Below are positions 7,429-15,749 of a stretch of 51,264 nucleotides of DNA, one piece after another. Below the pieces are notes generated by a model. It searched no databases, was not told where the DNA came from, and saw only the letters and a program-made list of their open reading frames with translations. A program made the translations under genes and the position numbers. The first letter of the stretch is position 1. Every line of letters begins with the position of its first letter. The stretch is from Paracoccus denitrificans (GTDB lineage Bacteria > Pseudomonadota > Alphaproteobacteria > Rhodobacterales > Rhodobacteraceae). The stretch covers positions 1 through 51,264 of the forward strand of contig NZ_FNEA01000031.1 in assembly GCF_900100045.1 (NCBI RefSeq). Reading direction: 5' to 3'.

Positions 7429-8370
7429 ATGAAAGCATTTCTGCTGACGACCGCCTGTGCCGTCACGGTCTCGGGCGCGGCCATGGCCGAGAATATCGGC
7501 GTGAGCATGGCGCTGTTCGACGACAATTTCCTGACCGTGCTGCGCAACGGCATGCAGGAGCATGCGGCATCGCTGGACGGCGTGACGATCCAGATCGACG
7601 ATGCGCAGAACGACGTCGGCAAGCAGCTGAACCAGATCGAGAACTTCGTCGCCTCGGGCGTCGATGCGATCATCGTGAACCCGGTCGATACCGACGCCAC
7701 CATCGCCATGAGCGCGGCGGCGCAGAACGCCGGCATCCCGATGGTCTTTGTCAACCGCCAGCCGGTGAACCTGGACAGCCTGCCCGAGAAGCAGGCCTTC
7801 GTCGCCTCGGACGAAAAGGAATCCGGCACGCTGGAGACGCAGGAGATCTGCCGCCTGCTCAAGGAACAGGGCAAGACCGAGGCCCGGGCCGTGGTGCTGA
7901 TGGGCGAGCTGTCGAACCAGGCGGCGCGGATGCGCACGCAGGACATCAAGGACGTGCTGGCCACGCCGGAATGCGGCTTCATCAGCATCGTCCAGGAGCA
8001 GACAGCGAACTGGTCGCGCACCCAGGGCGCCGACCTGGTCAGCAACTGGCTTTCGGCCGGGACCGAGTTCGACGCGGTGATCTCGAACAACGACGAGATG
8101 GCGATCGGCGCGATCCAGGCGCTGAAATCGGCGGGCCGCCCGATGGATGACGTGGTGATCGGCGGCATCGACGCGACGCAGGACGCGCTGGCGGCGATGA
8201 AGGCCGGCGATCTGGACGTGACGGTGTTTCAGGATGCGGCCGGGCAGGGCCACGGGGCGGTCGACACGGCGCTGAAGCTCGCCCGTGGCGAGACGGTCGA
8301 GCAAAAGGTCTATGTGCCCTTCCAACTCGTCACCCCCGAAAATCTGGACGAGTTCCTTTCCAGGAACTGA
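7429..8370 (+). CDS. Sugar (probably myo-inositol) ABC transporter periplasmic binding protein 1
   Basis: A 313-aa periplasmic binding protein of the ribose/inositol type (family 1-like). A signal peptide spans about residues 1-21 (MKAFLLTTACAVTVSGAAMA, cleaved before ENIGVSM). The mature part shows hallmarks of the fold: GVSMALFDDNF, NFVASGVDAIIVNPVD, FVASDEKESG, DAVISNNDEMAIGAIQAL and GGIDATQDALAAMKAG. Start ATG 7429 has GGGGAGGA eight bases upstream. It is followed by ATPase and permease genes, with a second homologous binding protein beyond them. Inositol specificity is inferred from the adjacent iol genes. Confidence 0.88.
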   Translation: MKAFLLTTACAVTVSGAAMAENIGVSMALFDDNFLTVLRNGMQEHAASLDGVTIQIDDAQNDVGKQLNQIENFVASGVDAIIVNPVDTDATIAMSAAAQNAGIPMVFVNRQPVNLDSLPEKQAFVASDEKESGTLETQEICRLLKEQGKTEARAVVLMGELSNQAARMRTQDIKDVLATPECGFISIVQEQTANWSRTQGADLVSNWLSAGTEFDAVISNNDEMAIGAIQALKSAGRPMDDVVIGGIDATQDALAAMKAGDLDVTVFQDAAGQGHGAVDTALKLARGETVEQKVYVPFQLVTPENLDEFLSRN

Positions 8371-8423
8371 TGCCGGCGGCGGGGTCGTCCCGGCCCCGCC
8401 CGATCAAGACGAAGGGGGAGACG

Positions 8424-9935
8424 ATGCTTGACCGGACCAGCGCCTGGCATGGCGAATACATTCTGGAAGTCGACAACATCACCAAGGAATTCCCGGGCGT
8501 GAAGGCCCTGGACGGGGTGCAGCTGAAGATCCGCCCCGGCACCGTCCATGCGCTGATGGGCGAGAACGGCGCCGGGAAATCCACGCTGATGAAGATCATC
8601 GCCGGCGTCTATACGCCCGATGGCGGCGAGGTGCGCTTTGCCGGGCAGCCGCTGGATGTCAGGACGCCGCTCGACGCGCTGAACTCGGGCATCGCCATGA
8701 TCCACCAGGAACTGAACCTGATGAACTGGATGACGGTGGCCGAGAACATCTGGATCCGGCGCGAGCCGCTGAACCGGCTGGGGCTGGTCGATCACGGCAG
8801 GATGCGGCAGATGACGGCCGAACTGCTGGGCCGGCTGAACATCCGCCTGGACCCCGACCAGCAGGTCGGCGAACTGACCGTGGCGCAAAAGCAGATGGTC
8901 GAGATCGCCAAGGCGGTTTCCTACAATTCCGACGTGCTGATCATGGACGAGCCGACCAGCGCCATCACCGAGGCCGAGGTCGAGCATCTGTTCGCCATCA
9001 TCCGCGACCTGAAGTCGCGCGGCATCGGCATCGTCTACATCACCCACAAGATGAACGAGCTGTTCGAGATTGCCGACGAGTTCACCGTCTTTCGCGACGG
9101 CAAGTATGTCGGCACCCATCCCAGCGCCGACGTGACCCGCGACGACATCATCCGCATGATGGTCGGCCGCGAGATCACCGAGATGTTCCCCAAGATCGAT
9201 TGCGAGATCGGCGAGACCGTGCTCGAGGTCAGGAACCTGACCCTGCCGGGCGTGTTCCACGACGTCAGCTTCCAGGTCCGCGCCGGCGAGATCCTGGGCA
9301 TCGCCGGGCTGGTCGGCTCGAAGCGCTCGAACGTGGCCGAGGCGATCTTCGGCGTCCATCCCGCGCCCATCGGCGACATCCTGATCGACGGCCGGCATGT
9401 GCAGATCACCTGTCCCTCGGACGCCATGGGGCATGGCATGGCCTTCCTGACCGAGGACCGCAAGGAAAGCGGTTGCTTCCTGATCCTCGATTGCCTGGAA
9501 AACATCCAGTCGGCGCTGATCACCAGAAGCCATGTGAAAAACGGCTTCATCGACCTGCGGACCGTCGCCGCCAAGGCCGAGGAGATGGCCGCGACGCTGC
9601 GCATCAAGACACCCAGCCTGCGCGAGACGGTCGAGAACCTGTCGGGCGGCAACCAGCAGAAGCTGCTGATCGCTCGCTGGCTGCTGACCGAACCGCGCAT
9701 CCTGATCCTGGACGAGCCCACCCGCGGCATCGACGTGGGCGCCAAGGCGGAAATCCACCGCCTGATCACCAAGCTGGCCGCGCAGGGCGTGGCCGTCATC
9801 ATGATTTCCTCGGAAATGCCCGAGGTCTTGGGAATGAGCGACCGCATCATGGTCATGCACGAGGGCCATGTGTCGGGCTTTCTCGACCGGGCCGAGGCCG
9901 ATCAGGTCAAGATCATGTCGCTGGCCGCCAAGTAA
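8424..9935 (+). CDS. Sugar ABC transporter ATPase, two nucleotide-binding domains (RbsA/IatA-like)
   Basis: A 503-aa cytoplasmic ATPase powering the sugar transporter. The first domain has Walker A GENGAGKST, a TVAQKQMVEIAKA signature region and Walker B VLIMDEPTSA. The second has the degenerate P-loop usual in this family (GLVGSKRSN), the signature LSGGNQQK and Walker B ILILDEPTRGIDVG. Length and twin-domain layout match RbsA/MglA-type proteins. The ATG at 8424 follows GGGGGAG; an upstream in-frame ATG at 8370 lacks this. It is co-directional with the binding protein and permease. Confidence 0.92.
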   Translation: MLDRTSAWHGEYILEVDNITKEFPGVKALDGVQLKIRPGTVHALMGENGAGKSTLMKIIAGVYTPDGGEVRFAGQPLDVRTPLDALNSGIAMIHQELNLMNWMTVAENIWIRREPLNRLGLVDHGRMRQMTAELLGRLNIRLDPDQQVGELTVAQKQMVEIAKAVSYNSDVLIMDEPTSAITEAEVEHLFAIIRDLKSRGIGIVYITHKMNELFEIADEFTVFRDGKYVGTHPSADVTRDDIIRMMVGREITEMFPKIDCEIGETVLEVRNLTLPGVFHDVSFQVRAGEILGIAGLVGSKRSNVAEAIFGVHPAPIGDILIDGRHVQITCPSDAMGHGMAFLTEDRKESGCFLILDCLENIQSALITRSHVKNGFIDLRTVAAKAEEMAATLRIKTPSLRETVENLSGGNQQKLLIARWLLTEPRILILDEPTRGIDVGAKAEIHRLITKLAAQGVAVIMISSEMPEVLGMSDRIMVMHEGHVSGFLDRAEADQVKIMSLAAK

Positions 9936-9947
9936 CAGGGGAACCCC

Positions 9948-10958
9948 ATGTCAGACGCAAGCATGGCCGCGGCACCGCGCCGCCACCGCCCGATGATGGC
10001 GGAACTCAACATCCTTCTGGTCCTGGTCGGCATCAGCCTGACCTTCGAGATCCTGGGCTGGATCATGCAGGGGCAGAGCTTCCTGGGCAACTGGCAACGG
10101 CTGTCCATCATGATCCTGCAGGTCTCGGTGGTGGGCATCATCGCCATCGGCGTGACCCAGGTCATCATCTCGGGCGGCATCGACCTGTCGTCGGGCTCGA
10201 TCGTCGGCGCCACCGCCATGATCTCGATGAGCCTTGCGCAGGCCGCCGGCTACGAGCGGGCGATCTATCCCGACCTGACCGGGTTGCCGGTGGTGGTGCC
10301 GCTGCTGGCCGGGCTGCTTTTCGGGCTGCTCTGCGGCACGATCAACGGCGTGCTGATCGCCTATACCAGGATCCCCCCCTTCATCGCCACGCTGGGCATG
10401 ATGGTGACGGCGCGGGGCTTTGCCAAATGGTATACCAAGGGCCAGCCGATCAGCTTTCCCTCGGACAGCTTCGCCGCGATCGGCAAGGGCATGATGCCGG
10501 TCTTCATCTTCCTGGTGGTGGCGCTGATCTTCCATGTCGCGCTGAAATACACCCGCTACGGCAAGTTCACCTATGCCATCGGCGCCAATCCGCAGGCCGC
10601 GCGCGTCTCGGGCATCAACGTCGAGCGCCAGCTGGTCAGGATCTATGCCATCGCCGGGCTTCTGTCGGCGCTGGCCGGGATCGTGGTCGCCGCCCGCGGC
10701 CTGACGGCGCAGGCCGGCATGGGCACCATGTACGAGCTGGACGCCATCGCCATGGCGGTGATCGGCGGCGTGTCCCTGACCGGCGGGCGCGGCTCGATCC
10801 TGGGGACGATGATCGGCATGGTGATCTTTGGCGTCATCATCTCGGGTTTCACCTTCCTGCGGCTCGACGCCTATTACCAGGAGATGATCAAGGGCGTGAT
10901 CATCGTCGCCGCCGTGGTCGCCGATGTCTACCGCCAGAAAAAGCGCAAGAAGGCGTAA
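9948..10958 (+). CDS. Sugar ABC transporter permease (RbsC/IatP-like)
   Basis: A 336-aa inner-membrane permease with about eight to ten hydrophobic segments. Family landmarks are visible: IIAIGVTQVIISGGIDLSSGS, INGVLIAYTRIPPFIATLGMM, FTYAIGANPQAARVSGIN and GGVSLTGGRGSILGT. It begins 12 bases after the ATPase and ends 8 bases before the second binding protein, in one operon. It would form the channel for the inositol-type transporter as a homodimer. Confidence 0.92.
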   Translation: MSDASMAAAPRRHRPMMAELNILLVLVGISLTFEILGWIMQGQSFLGNWQRLSIMILQVSVVGIIAIGVTQVIISGGIDLSSGSIVGATAMISMSLAQAAGYERAIYPDLTGLPVVVPLLAGLLFGLLCGTINGVLIAYTRIPPFIATLGMMVTARGFAKWYTKGQPISFPSDSFAAIGKGMMPVFIFLVVALIFHVALKYTRYGKFTYAIGANPQAARVSGINVERQLVRIYAIAGLLSALAGIVVAARGLTAQAGMGTMYELDAIAMAVIGGVSLTGGRGSILGTMIGMVIFGVIISGFTFLRLDAYYQEMIKGVIIVAAVVADVYRQKKRKKA

Positions 10959-10966
10959 GGGGGCCG

Positions 10967-11890
10967 ATGATGAAAGGCTTGACCGCAATGGCGCTGGTGC
11001 TGGGGCTTTCCGCCCCGGCCCTGGCCGGGGGCACCCGGATCGGGGTCAGCATGACCAGCTTCGACAATCCCTTCCTGACCATCCTGCTGAACGGCATCAA
11101 GCAGCAGGCGGCGCAGGATGGCGCCGAGCTGATCCTCGAGGACGCGCAGCTCGACGTCGCCCGCCAGCAGAACCAGGTGCAGAACTTCATCGCCAATGGC
11201 GTCGATGCGATCATCGTCAACGCCGTCGACGGCGCCGCCACTCCGGCGATGACGCAGATGGCGATCCAGGCCGGCGTGCCGCTGGTCTATGTCAACCACC
11301 CGCCGATCGGCCATGAGGCGCTGCCCAAGGGCACCAGCTTCGTCGGCTCGGACGAGGTGGAAAGCGGCACCATGCAGACGCGCGAGGTCTGCCGGATGCT
11401 GGGCGGCAAGGGCAACGTGATGGTGCTGATGGGGCCGCTGGAGAACGAGGCCTCGGCCATCCGCACCCGCGACATCGAAGAGGTGATCGCGACCCCGGAA
11501 TGCTCGGGCATGACCATCGTCGACAGGCAGGTCGGCAACTGGAACCGCACCCAGGGGCAGGACATCACCACCAACTGGCTGAGCTCGGGCATCGCCTTCG
11601 ACGCCATCATCTCGAACAATGACGAGATGGCCATCGGCGCCATCCAGTCGCTGAAGGCGGCGGGCGTGGCGATGGACAAGGTCGTCGTCGCCGGCATCGA
11701 CGCGACGCCCGACGGCCTTTCGGCGATGCGGGCCGGCGACCTGGACGTCACCGTCTACCAGAACGCCACCCGTCAGGGCGAGGTCGCGGTCCAGACCGCC
11801 ATCGCCATGGCGGGGGGCGAAACGCCCGAACGCAATATCTGGGTGCCCTTCGAGCCCGTCACCCCCGAGAACCTCTCGAACTACGAGTAA
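10967..11890 (+). CDS. Sugar (probably inositol-type) ABC transporter periplasmic binding protein 2
   Basis: A 307-aa paralogue of the binding protein at 7429, alike at roughly half the positions by eye over the whole length (GVSM-FD--FLT, EDAQLDVARQQNQVQNF, GVDAIIVNAVD, ISNNDEMAIGAIQSL, GIDATPDGLSAMRAGDLDVT). Signal peptide is about 1-20 (ending APALAG). Two ATGs in a row, 10967 and 10970, follow a GGGGG ribosome site; either could start. Two binding proteins around a single ATPase/permease pair suggests two ligands, for example inositol stereoisomers or methylated inositols; that is inference. Confidence 0.88.
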   Translation: MMKGLTAMALVLGLSAPALAGGTRIGVSMTSFDNPFLTILLNGIKQQAAQDGAELILEDAQLDVARQQNQVQNFIANGVDAIIVNAVDGAATPAMTQMAIQAGVPLVYVNHPPIGHEALPKGTSFVGSDEVESGTMQTREVCRMLGGKGNVMVLMGPLENEASAIRTRDIEEVIATPECSGMTIVDRQVGNWNRTQGQDITTNWLSSGIAFDAIISNNDEMAIGAIQSLKAAGVAMDKVVVAGIDATPDGLSAMRAGDLDVTVYQNATRQGEVAVQTAIAMAGGETPERNIWVPFEPVTPENLSNYE

Positions 11891-11895
11891 GCCCG

Positions 11896-13014
11896 ATGAC
11901 CGCAACGGAGAAATCCCTCGGTGTCGCCCTGATCGGCACCGGGTTCATGGGAAAGTGCCATGCGATGGCCTGGCGCAATCTTGCCACCGCATTCGGCGGC
12001 CTGCCGCCCCGGCTGGAGGTGCTGGCCGACACGCCCGCCCGCAAGGCCGCCGAACATGCCGCAGCCTTCGGCTTTGCCCGCGCCACCGATGACTGGCGCA
12101 CGGCGGTCGGCGATCCGGCCGTCGACGTGGTCTCGATCGCCACGCCGAACGGCATGCATCGCGAGATGGCCGAGGCGGCGCTGGCGGCGGGCAAGCATGT
12201 CTGGCTGGAAAAGCCCATGGCGCTGACCGTCGCGGATGCCGAGGCGATGGAGGCCGCCGCCCGCGCCTCGGGCCGCGTCACCATCCTGGGCTACAACTAC
12301 GCCCGCTCGCCCGCCTTCCGCGCCGCCGCCGAGATGGTGGCCGCGGGCGCCATCGGCCGGCCGATCCATTTCCGCGGCATCTATGACGAGGATTACATGG
12401 CCGATCCGCAGCTGCCCTGGAGTTGGCGGCTGACCCGTGCCGAAGGCGGGCTGGGCGCGCTGGGGGATCTGGGCTGCCATCTGGTCTCGGTCATGCTGGC
12501 GCTGATGGGGCCGGTGGCGCGGGTCCAGGCGCAGATGGACACGGTGATCGCCCGGCGTCCACATCAGGACGGCACGGCCCCGGTCGAGAACGAAGACCAG
12601 GCCCAGGCGCTGATCCGCTTTGCCTCGGGCGCCTCGGGCGAATTCTCCTGCTCGCGGGTGGCCCGCGGCTATCGCTGCCGCCTGGCATGGGAGGTGCAGG
12701 GCACCGAGGGTACGCTGCGCTTCGACCAGGAGCGGATGAACGAGCTTTGGCTCTACCGGCCCGGCCCGCCCGAGGCGGACGGTTTCCGCCGCATCCTGAC
12801 CGGCCCGGCGCAGCCCGGCTTTGCCGCCTTCTGCCCGGCCGCCGGCCATAATTTCGGCTTCAACGAGCAGAAGGTGGTCGAGGCGGAAATGCTGCGCCAG
12901 GCCATCGCCGGCACCGCCCGCGCCTGGCCCGACTTCACTGACGGCCTGGTCATCGAACGCATCATCCACGGCATGGCCCGGTCCGCCGAGACCGGCCAGC
13001 CCGTCACCTTCTGA
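11896..13014 (+). CDS. Gfo/Idh/MocA family oxidoreductase
   Basis: A 372-aa NAD(P)-dependent dehydrogenase. The Rossmann motif GVALIGTGFMGKCHAMAW opens the protein, and the family lysine motif WLEKPMALT follows at about residue 103. The C-terminal domain carries GDLGCHLVSVMLALMG, with the catalytic-type histidine in the DLGCH context. It begins 5 bases after binding protein 2. In an inositol locus it may oxidise scyllo-inositol or another isomer or ketose so that it can enter the IolG/IolE route. It is distinct from IolG, which is two genes downstream. Confidence 0.85.
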   Translation: MTATEKSLGVALIGTGFMGKCHAMAWRNLATAFGGLPPRLEVLADTPARKAAEHAAAFGFARATDDWRTAVGDPAVDVVSIATPNGMHREMAEAALAAGKHVWLEKPMALTVADAEAMEAAARASGRVTILGYNYARSPAFRAAAEMVAAGAIGRPIHFRGIYDEDYMADPQLPWSWRLTRAEGGLGALGDLGCHLVSVMLALMGPVARVQAQMDTVIARRPHQDGTAPVENEDQAQALIRFASGASGEFSCSRVARGYRCRLAWEVQGTEGTLRFDQERMNELWLYRPGPPEADGFRRILTGPAQPGFAAFCPAAGHNFGFNEQKVVEAEMLRQAIAGTARAWPDFTDGLVIERIIHGMARSAETGQPVTF

Positions 13015-13021
13015 GGACGTC

Positions 13022-13924
13022 ATGAAAATCGCCATCGACCCCTTCATGCACCGCCACCTGCCGCTGGAGCAGATCCCCGCCAAGGTCAGGGAACTCGGCT
13101 ACGACTGGATCGAGCTGAGCCCGCGCGGCGACTTTCTGGAATGGTTCAAGGCGCCCCGCGTCTTTCCCGACCGCATCAAGGCGCTGAAGCAGGCGCTGCG
13201 CGAGGCCGAGGTCGGCATCGCCAGCCTGCTGCCGATGTATCGCTGGGCCAGCAATGACGAGACCGAGCGGCAGGCCGCCGTCAAGCACTGGAAGCGCGCC
13301 ATCGAGATCGCGGTCGAGCTGGGCGTCGACACCATGAACAGCGAATTCGGCCGCGGCCCGCATCCCGACAAGGGCTCGTGCTACTGCTGCCACACCGGCT
13401 CGATGATCGAGGCTTGCGAGGACGCCTGGTGGCGCAGCATGGAAGAGCTGGTGCCGATCTTCGAGCGCGAGGGCATCAACCTGCATGTCGAGCCCCATCC
13501 CGAGGACTGGTGCGAGACGCTGCAGCCCGCGCTCGACATCATCCGCACGGTGAACTCGCCGCGGGTGAAGTTCCTCTATTGCGCGCCGCATACCTATTAT
13601 TTCGGCGACGACACCCGGGCGATGCTGCGCGAGGCCGCCGACGTGCTGGCGCATGTCCATGTCGGCGACACCTTCAACCACAAGGCCAGCTCGGGCCTGC
13701 GCTATATCCTGAACCCTCCGGGCACGCAGGCGCGCATCCACCAGCATCTCGACATCGGCCAGGGCGAGGTGCCCTGGGACGACTTCTTCGGCACCCTGGC
13801 CGAGATCGGCTTCGACGGCATCATGACCGCCTGCGTCTTTGCCTGGGAGGACCGCGCCGACCAGTCCGGCAAATTCATGCGCAACGAAATGCAGCGCTAC
13901 ATCGACACCTATTGGAGCAAATGA
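13022..13924 (+). CDS. iolH: IolH-like TIM-barrel protein of inositol catabolism
   Basis: A 300-aa xylose-isomerase-like TIM-barrel protein. The opening MKIAIDPFMHRHLPLEQIPAK, then LGYDWIELSPRGDFLEWF, SLLPMYRW, and WKRAIEIAVELGVDTMNSEFG closely match what I know of IolH. Metal-ligand-type residues appear in HVEPHPEDW, CAPHTYYFGDD and HVHVGDTFNHK. The reaction of IolH is not firmly established; an isomerase or epimerase role on inositol-derived ketoses is likely. Its stop overlaps the start of iolG (ATGA), implying translational coupling. Confidence 0.82.
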   Translation: MKIAIDPFMHRHLPLEQIPAKVRELGYDWIELSPRGDFLEWFKAPRVFPDRIKALKQALREAEVGIASLLPMYRWASNDETERQAAVKHWKRAIEIAVELGVDTMNSEFGRGPHPDKGSCYCCHTGSMIEACEDAWWRSMEELVPIFEREGINLHVEPHPEDWCETLQPALDIIRTVNSPRVKFLYCAPHTYYFGDDTRAMLREAADVLAHVHVGDTFNHKASSGLRYILNPPGTQARIHQHLDIGQGEVPWDDFFGTLAEIGFDGIMTACVFAWEDRADQSGKFMRNEMQRYIDTYWSK

Positions 13925-14937
13925 GCATGACCCTGAAGATCGGAGTGATCGGCACCGGCGCCATCGGCCAGGACCATACCCGGCGCATCAACCAGGTCCT
14001 GGCCGGCGCCAGGGTCGCGGCGCTGAACGACGTGAACCGTGCCAATGCCGAGGCCTGCCAGCGCGACCATGCCCCCGAGGCGCGGATCTTCGACGACCCG
14101 CATGCGCTGATCCGCGATGCCGAGGTGGATGCGATCCTCGTCTGTTCCTGGGGCCAGACGCATGAGGAATACGTGCTGGCCGCCATCGCCGCCGGCAAGC
14201 CGTGCTTTTGCGAAAAGCCGCTGGCCACCACCGCCGAAGGCGCGCGCCGCATCGTCGAGGCCGAAGAAGCGGCCGGCAAGCGGCTGGTGCAGGTCGGCTT
14301 CATGCGCCGCTACGATCCGGGCTATGTCGCGCTGAAAAAGGCGGTGGCCGAGGTGACCGGCGCGCCGCTGATGGTGCATGCCGCGCATCGCAATCCGCGG
14401 GTGGGCGAGAACTACCTGACCCCGATGGCGATCCACGACACGCTGATCCACGAGATCGACGTGCTGCGCTGGCTGCTCGACGACGACTATGTCGGCGCCC
14501 GGGTGCTCTTCCCGCGCAAGTCGCCGCGCGCCCATGAAAAGCTGCGCGACCCGCAGGTGGTGGTGCTGGAGACTGCCCGGGGCGTGGTGATCGATGTCGA
14601 GGTCTTTGTGAACTGCCATTACGGCTACGACATCCAGTGCGAGATCGTGGGCGAGGACGGCATCGCCCGGCTGCCCGAGCCGATGGGCATCCAGACCCGT
14701 TCGGGCGCGGTGCTTGGCCAGCCGATCCTGATGGACTGGAAGGACCGCTTCATCGACAGCTACGACTATGAACTGGCCGATTTCCTGAAGGCCGCCGCCA
14801 GGGGCACCGCCGCCGGCCCGACCGCCTGGGACGGCTATGTCGCCGCGGTCACCGCCGATGCCTGCGTTGCCGCGCAGGAAGCCGGGGGCGAGTCCGTCGC
14901 GATCGAACTGCCCGCCCGTCCCGCCCTTTACGCCTGA
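13921..14937 (+). CDS. iolG: myo-Inositol 2-dehydrogenase
   Basis: Oxidises myo-inositol to 2-keto-myo-inositol with NAD+ (cytoplasm), the first step of the pathway. At 338 aa it has Rossmann IGVIGTGAIGQDH, the EKPLATT lysine motif at about residue 97, and the catalytic DTLIHEIDVLRWLL segment with His and Asp at the family positions. The start ATG at 13921 overlaps the iolH stop; a second ATG lies at 13927. It is more similar in layout to Bacillus IolG than the MocA-type gene at 11896, hence the symbol goes here. Confidence 0.9.
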   Translation: MSMTLKIGVIGTGAIGQDHTRRINQVLAGARVAALNDVNRANAEACQRDHAPEARIFDDPHALIRDAEVDAILVCSWGQTHEEYVLAAIAAGKPCFCEKPLATTAEGARRIVEAEEAAGKRLVQVGFMRRYDPGYVALKKAVAEVTGAPLMVHAAHRNPRVGENYLTPMAIHDTLIHEIDVLRWLLDDDYVGARVLFPRKSPRAHEKLRDPQVVVLETARGVVIDVEVFVNCHYGYDIQCEIVGEDGIARLPEPMGIQTRSGAVLGQPILMDWKDRFIDSYDYELADFLKAAARGTAAGPTAWDGYVAAVTADACVAAQEAGGESVAIELPARPALYA

Positions 14938-14945
14938 GGTTCGCC

Positions 14946-15746
14946 ATGCGCTTTGCCCTGAACCATATCGTCGCCCCGCGCCTGCTGCTGGCCGAGTTCC
15001 TTGCCCTGGCCCGCCGCCTCGACTGCACCGAGGTCGAGATCCGCAACGACCTGCCCGACGTGACCGGGCTGGCCCCGGCCGAGGTCGCCCGCATGGCTGC
15101 CGATGCCGGCGTGGCCATCCTGTCGGTCAACGCGCTCTATCCCTTCAACCGATGGAGCGAGGATCTGGCCGGCCGCGCCGAGCGCCTGGCGGATTTCGCC
15201 GCCGGGGCAGGGGCGCAGGCGCTGGTGCTGTGCCCGCTGAACGACGGCACCGAGATCGCCCATTCCCAGACGGTAGCGGCGCTGGACAGGCTGCGCGCCA
15301 TCCTGCAGCCGCGCGGGCTGACCGGGCTGGTCGAGCCGCTGGGCTTCCCGCAAAGCTCGCTGCGCCGCAAGGCCGAGGCCGTCGCCGCCATCACCGAGGC
15401 GGGCGGCTTCGACGCCTTCCGCCTGCTGCACGACACGTTCCACCACCATCTGGCGGGCGAAACCGCGTTCTTCCCGCATCGCACCGGGCTGGTGCATGTC
15501 TCGGGCGTGACCGATCCGTCGCTGGCGGTCGCCGAGATGCTGGACGGCCATCGGCTGCTGGTCGATGCCGGCGACCGGCTGGAGAACCTGGCGCAGTTGC
15601 GCGCGCTTTTGGCCGACGGCTATGACGGGCCGGTCAGCTTCGAGCCTTTCGCGCCCGAGGTTCATGCGCTGGACGATATCGAACCCGCGTTGCGCGCCAG
15701 CATGGACCACCTGCGCGCCGCCCTGTCGGAACCCGTGGAGGGCTGA
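14946..15746 (+). CDS. iolI: IolI-like sugar phosphate isomerase/epimerase family TIM barrel
   Basis: A 266-aa TIM-barrel protein resembling IolI, the 2-keto-myo-inositol isomerase that converts between inosose positions. Visible landmarks are LDCTEVEIRNDL, AILSVNALYPFNRW, LTGLVEPLGFPQSSLR (metal-ligand glutamate), RLLHDTFHHH (Asp/His ligands), HVSGVTD and VSFEPFAPEV (C-terminal Glu). These match the strand-end metal-site pattern of the family. It starts 8 bases after iolG and ends 3 bases before iolC. IolI identity is probable rather than certain, since the superfamily is broad. Confidence 0.78.
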   Translation: MRFALNHIVAPRLLLAEFLALARRLDCTEVEIRNDLPDVTGLAPAEVARMAADAGVAILSVNALYPFNRWSEDLAGRAERLADFAAGAGAQALVLCPLNDGTEIAHSQTVAALDRLRAILQPRGLTGLVEPLGFPQSSLRRKAEAVAAITEAGGFDAFRLLHDTFHHHLAGETAFFPHRTGLVHVSGVTDPSLAVAEMLDGHRLLVDAGDRLENLAQLRALLADGYDGPVSFEPFAPEVHALDDIEPALRASMDHLRAALSEPVEG

Positions 15747-15749
15747 GGG

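Noticed and set aside
9200..10966. Long open frame on + running from the ABC ATPase through the permease into binding protein 2
   Set aside because: Only the last 307 codons match a family. The upstream part is the wrong frame of two well-recognised genes and is arginine/glycine-rich, as expected of high-GC shadow frames.
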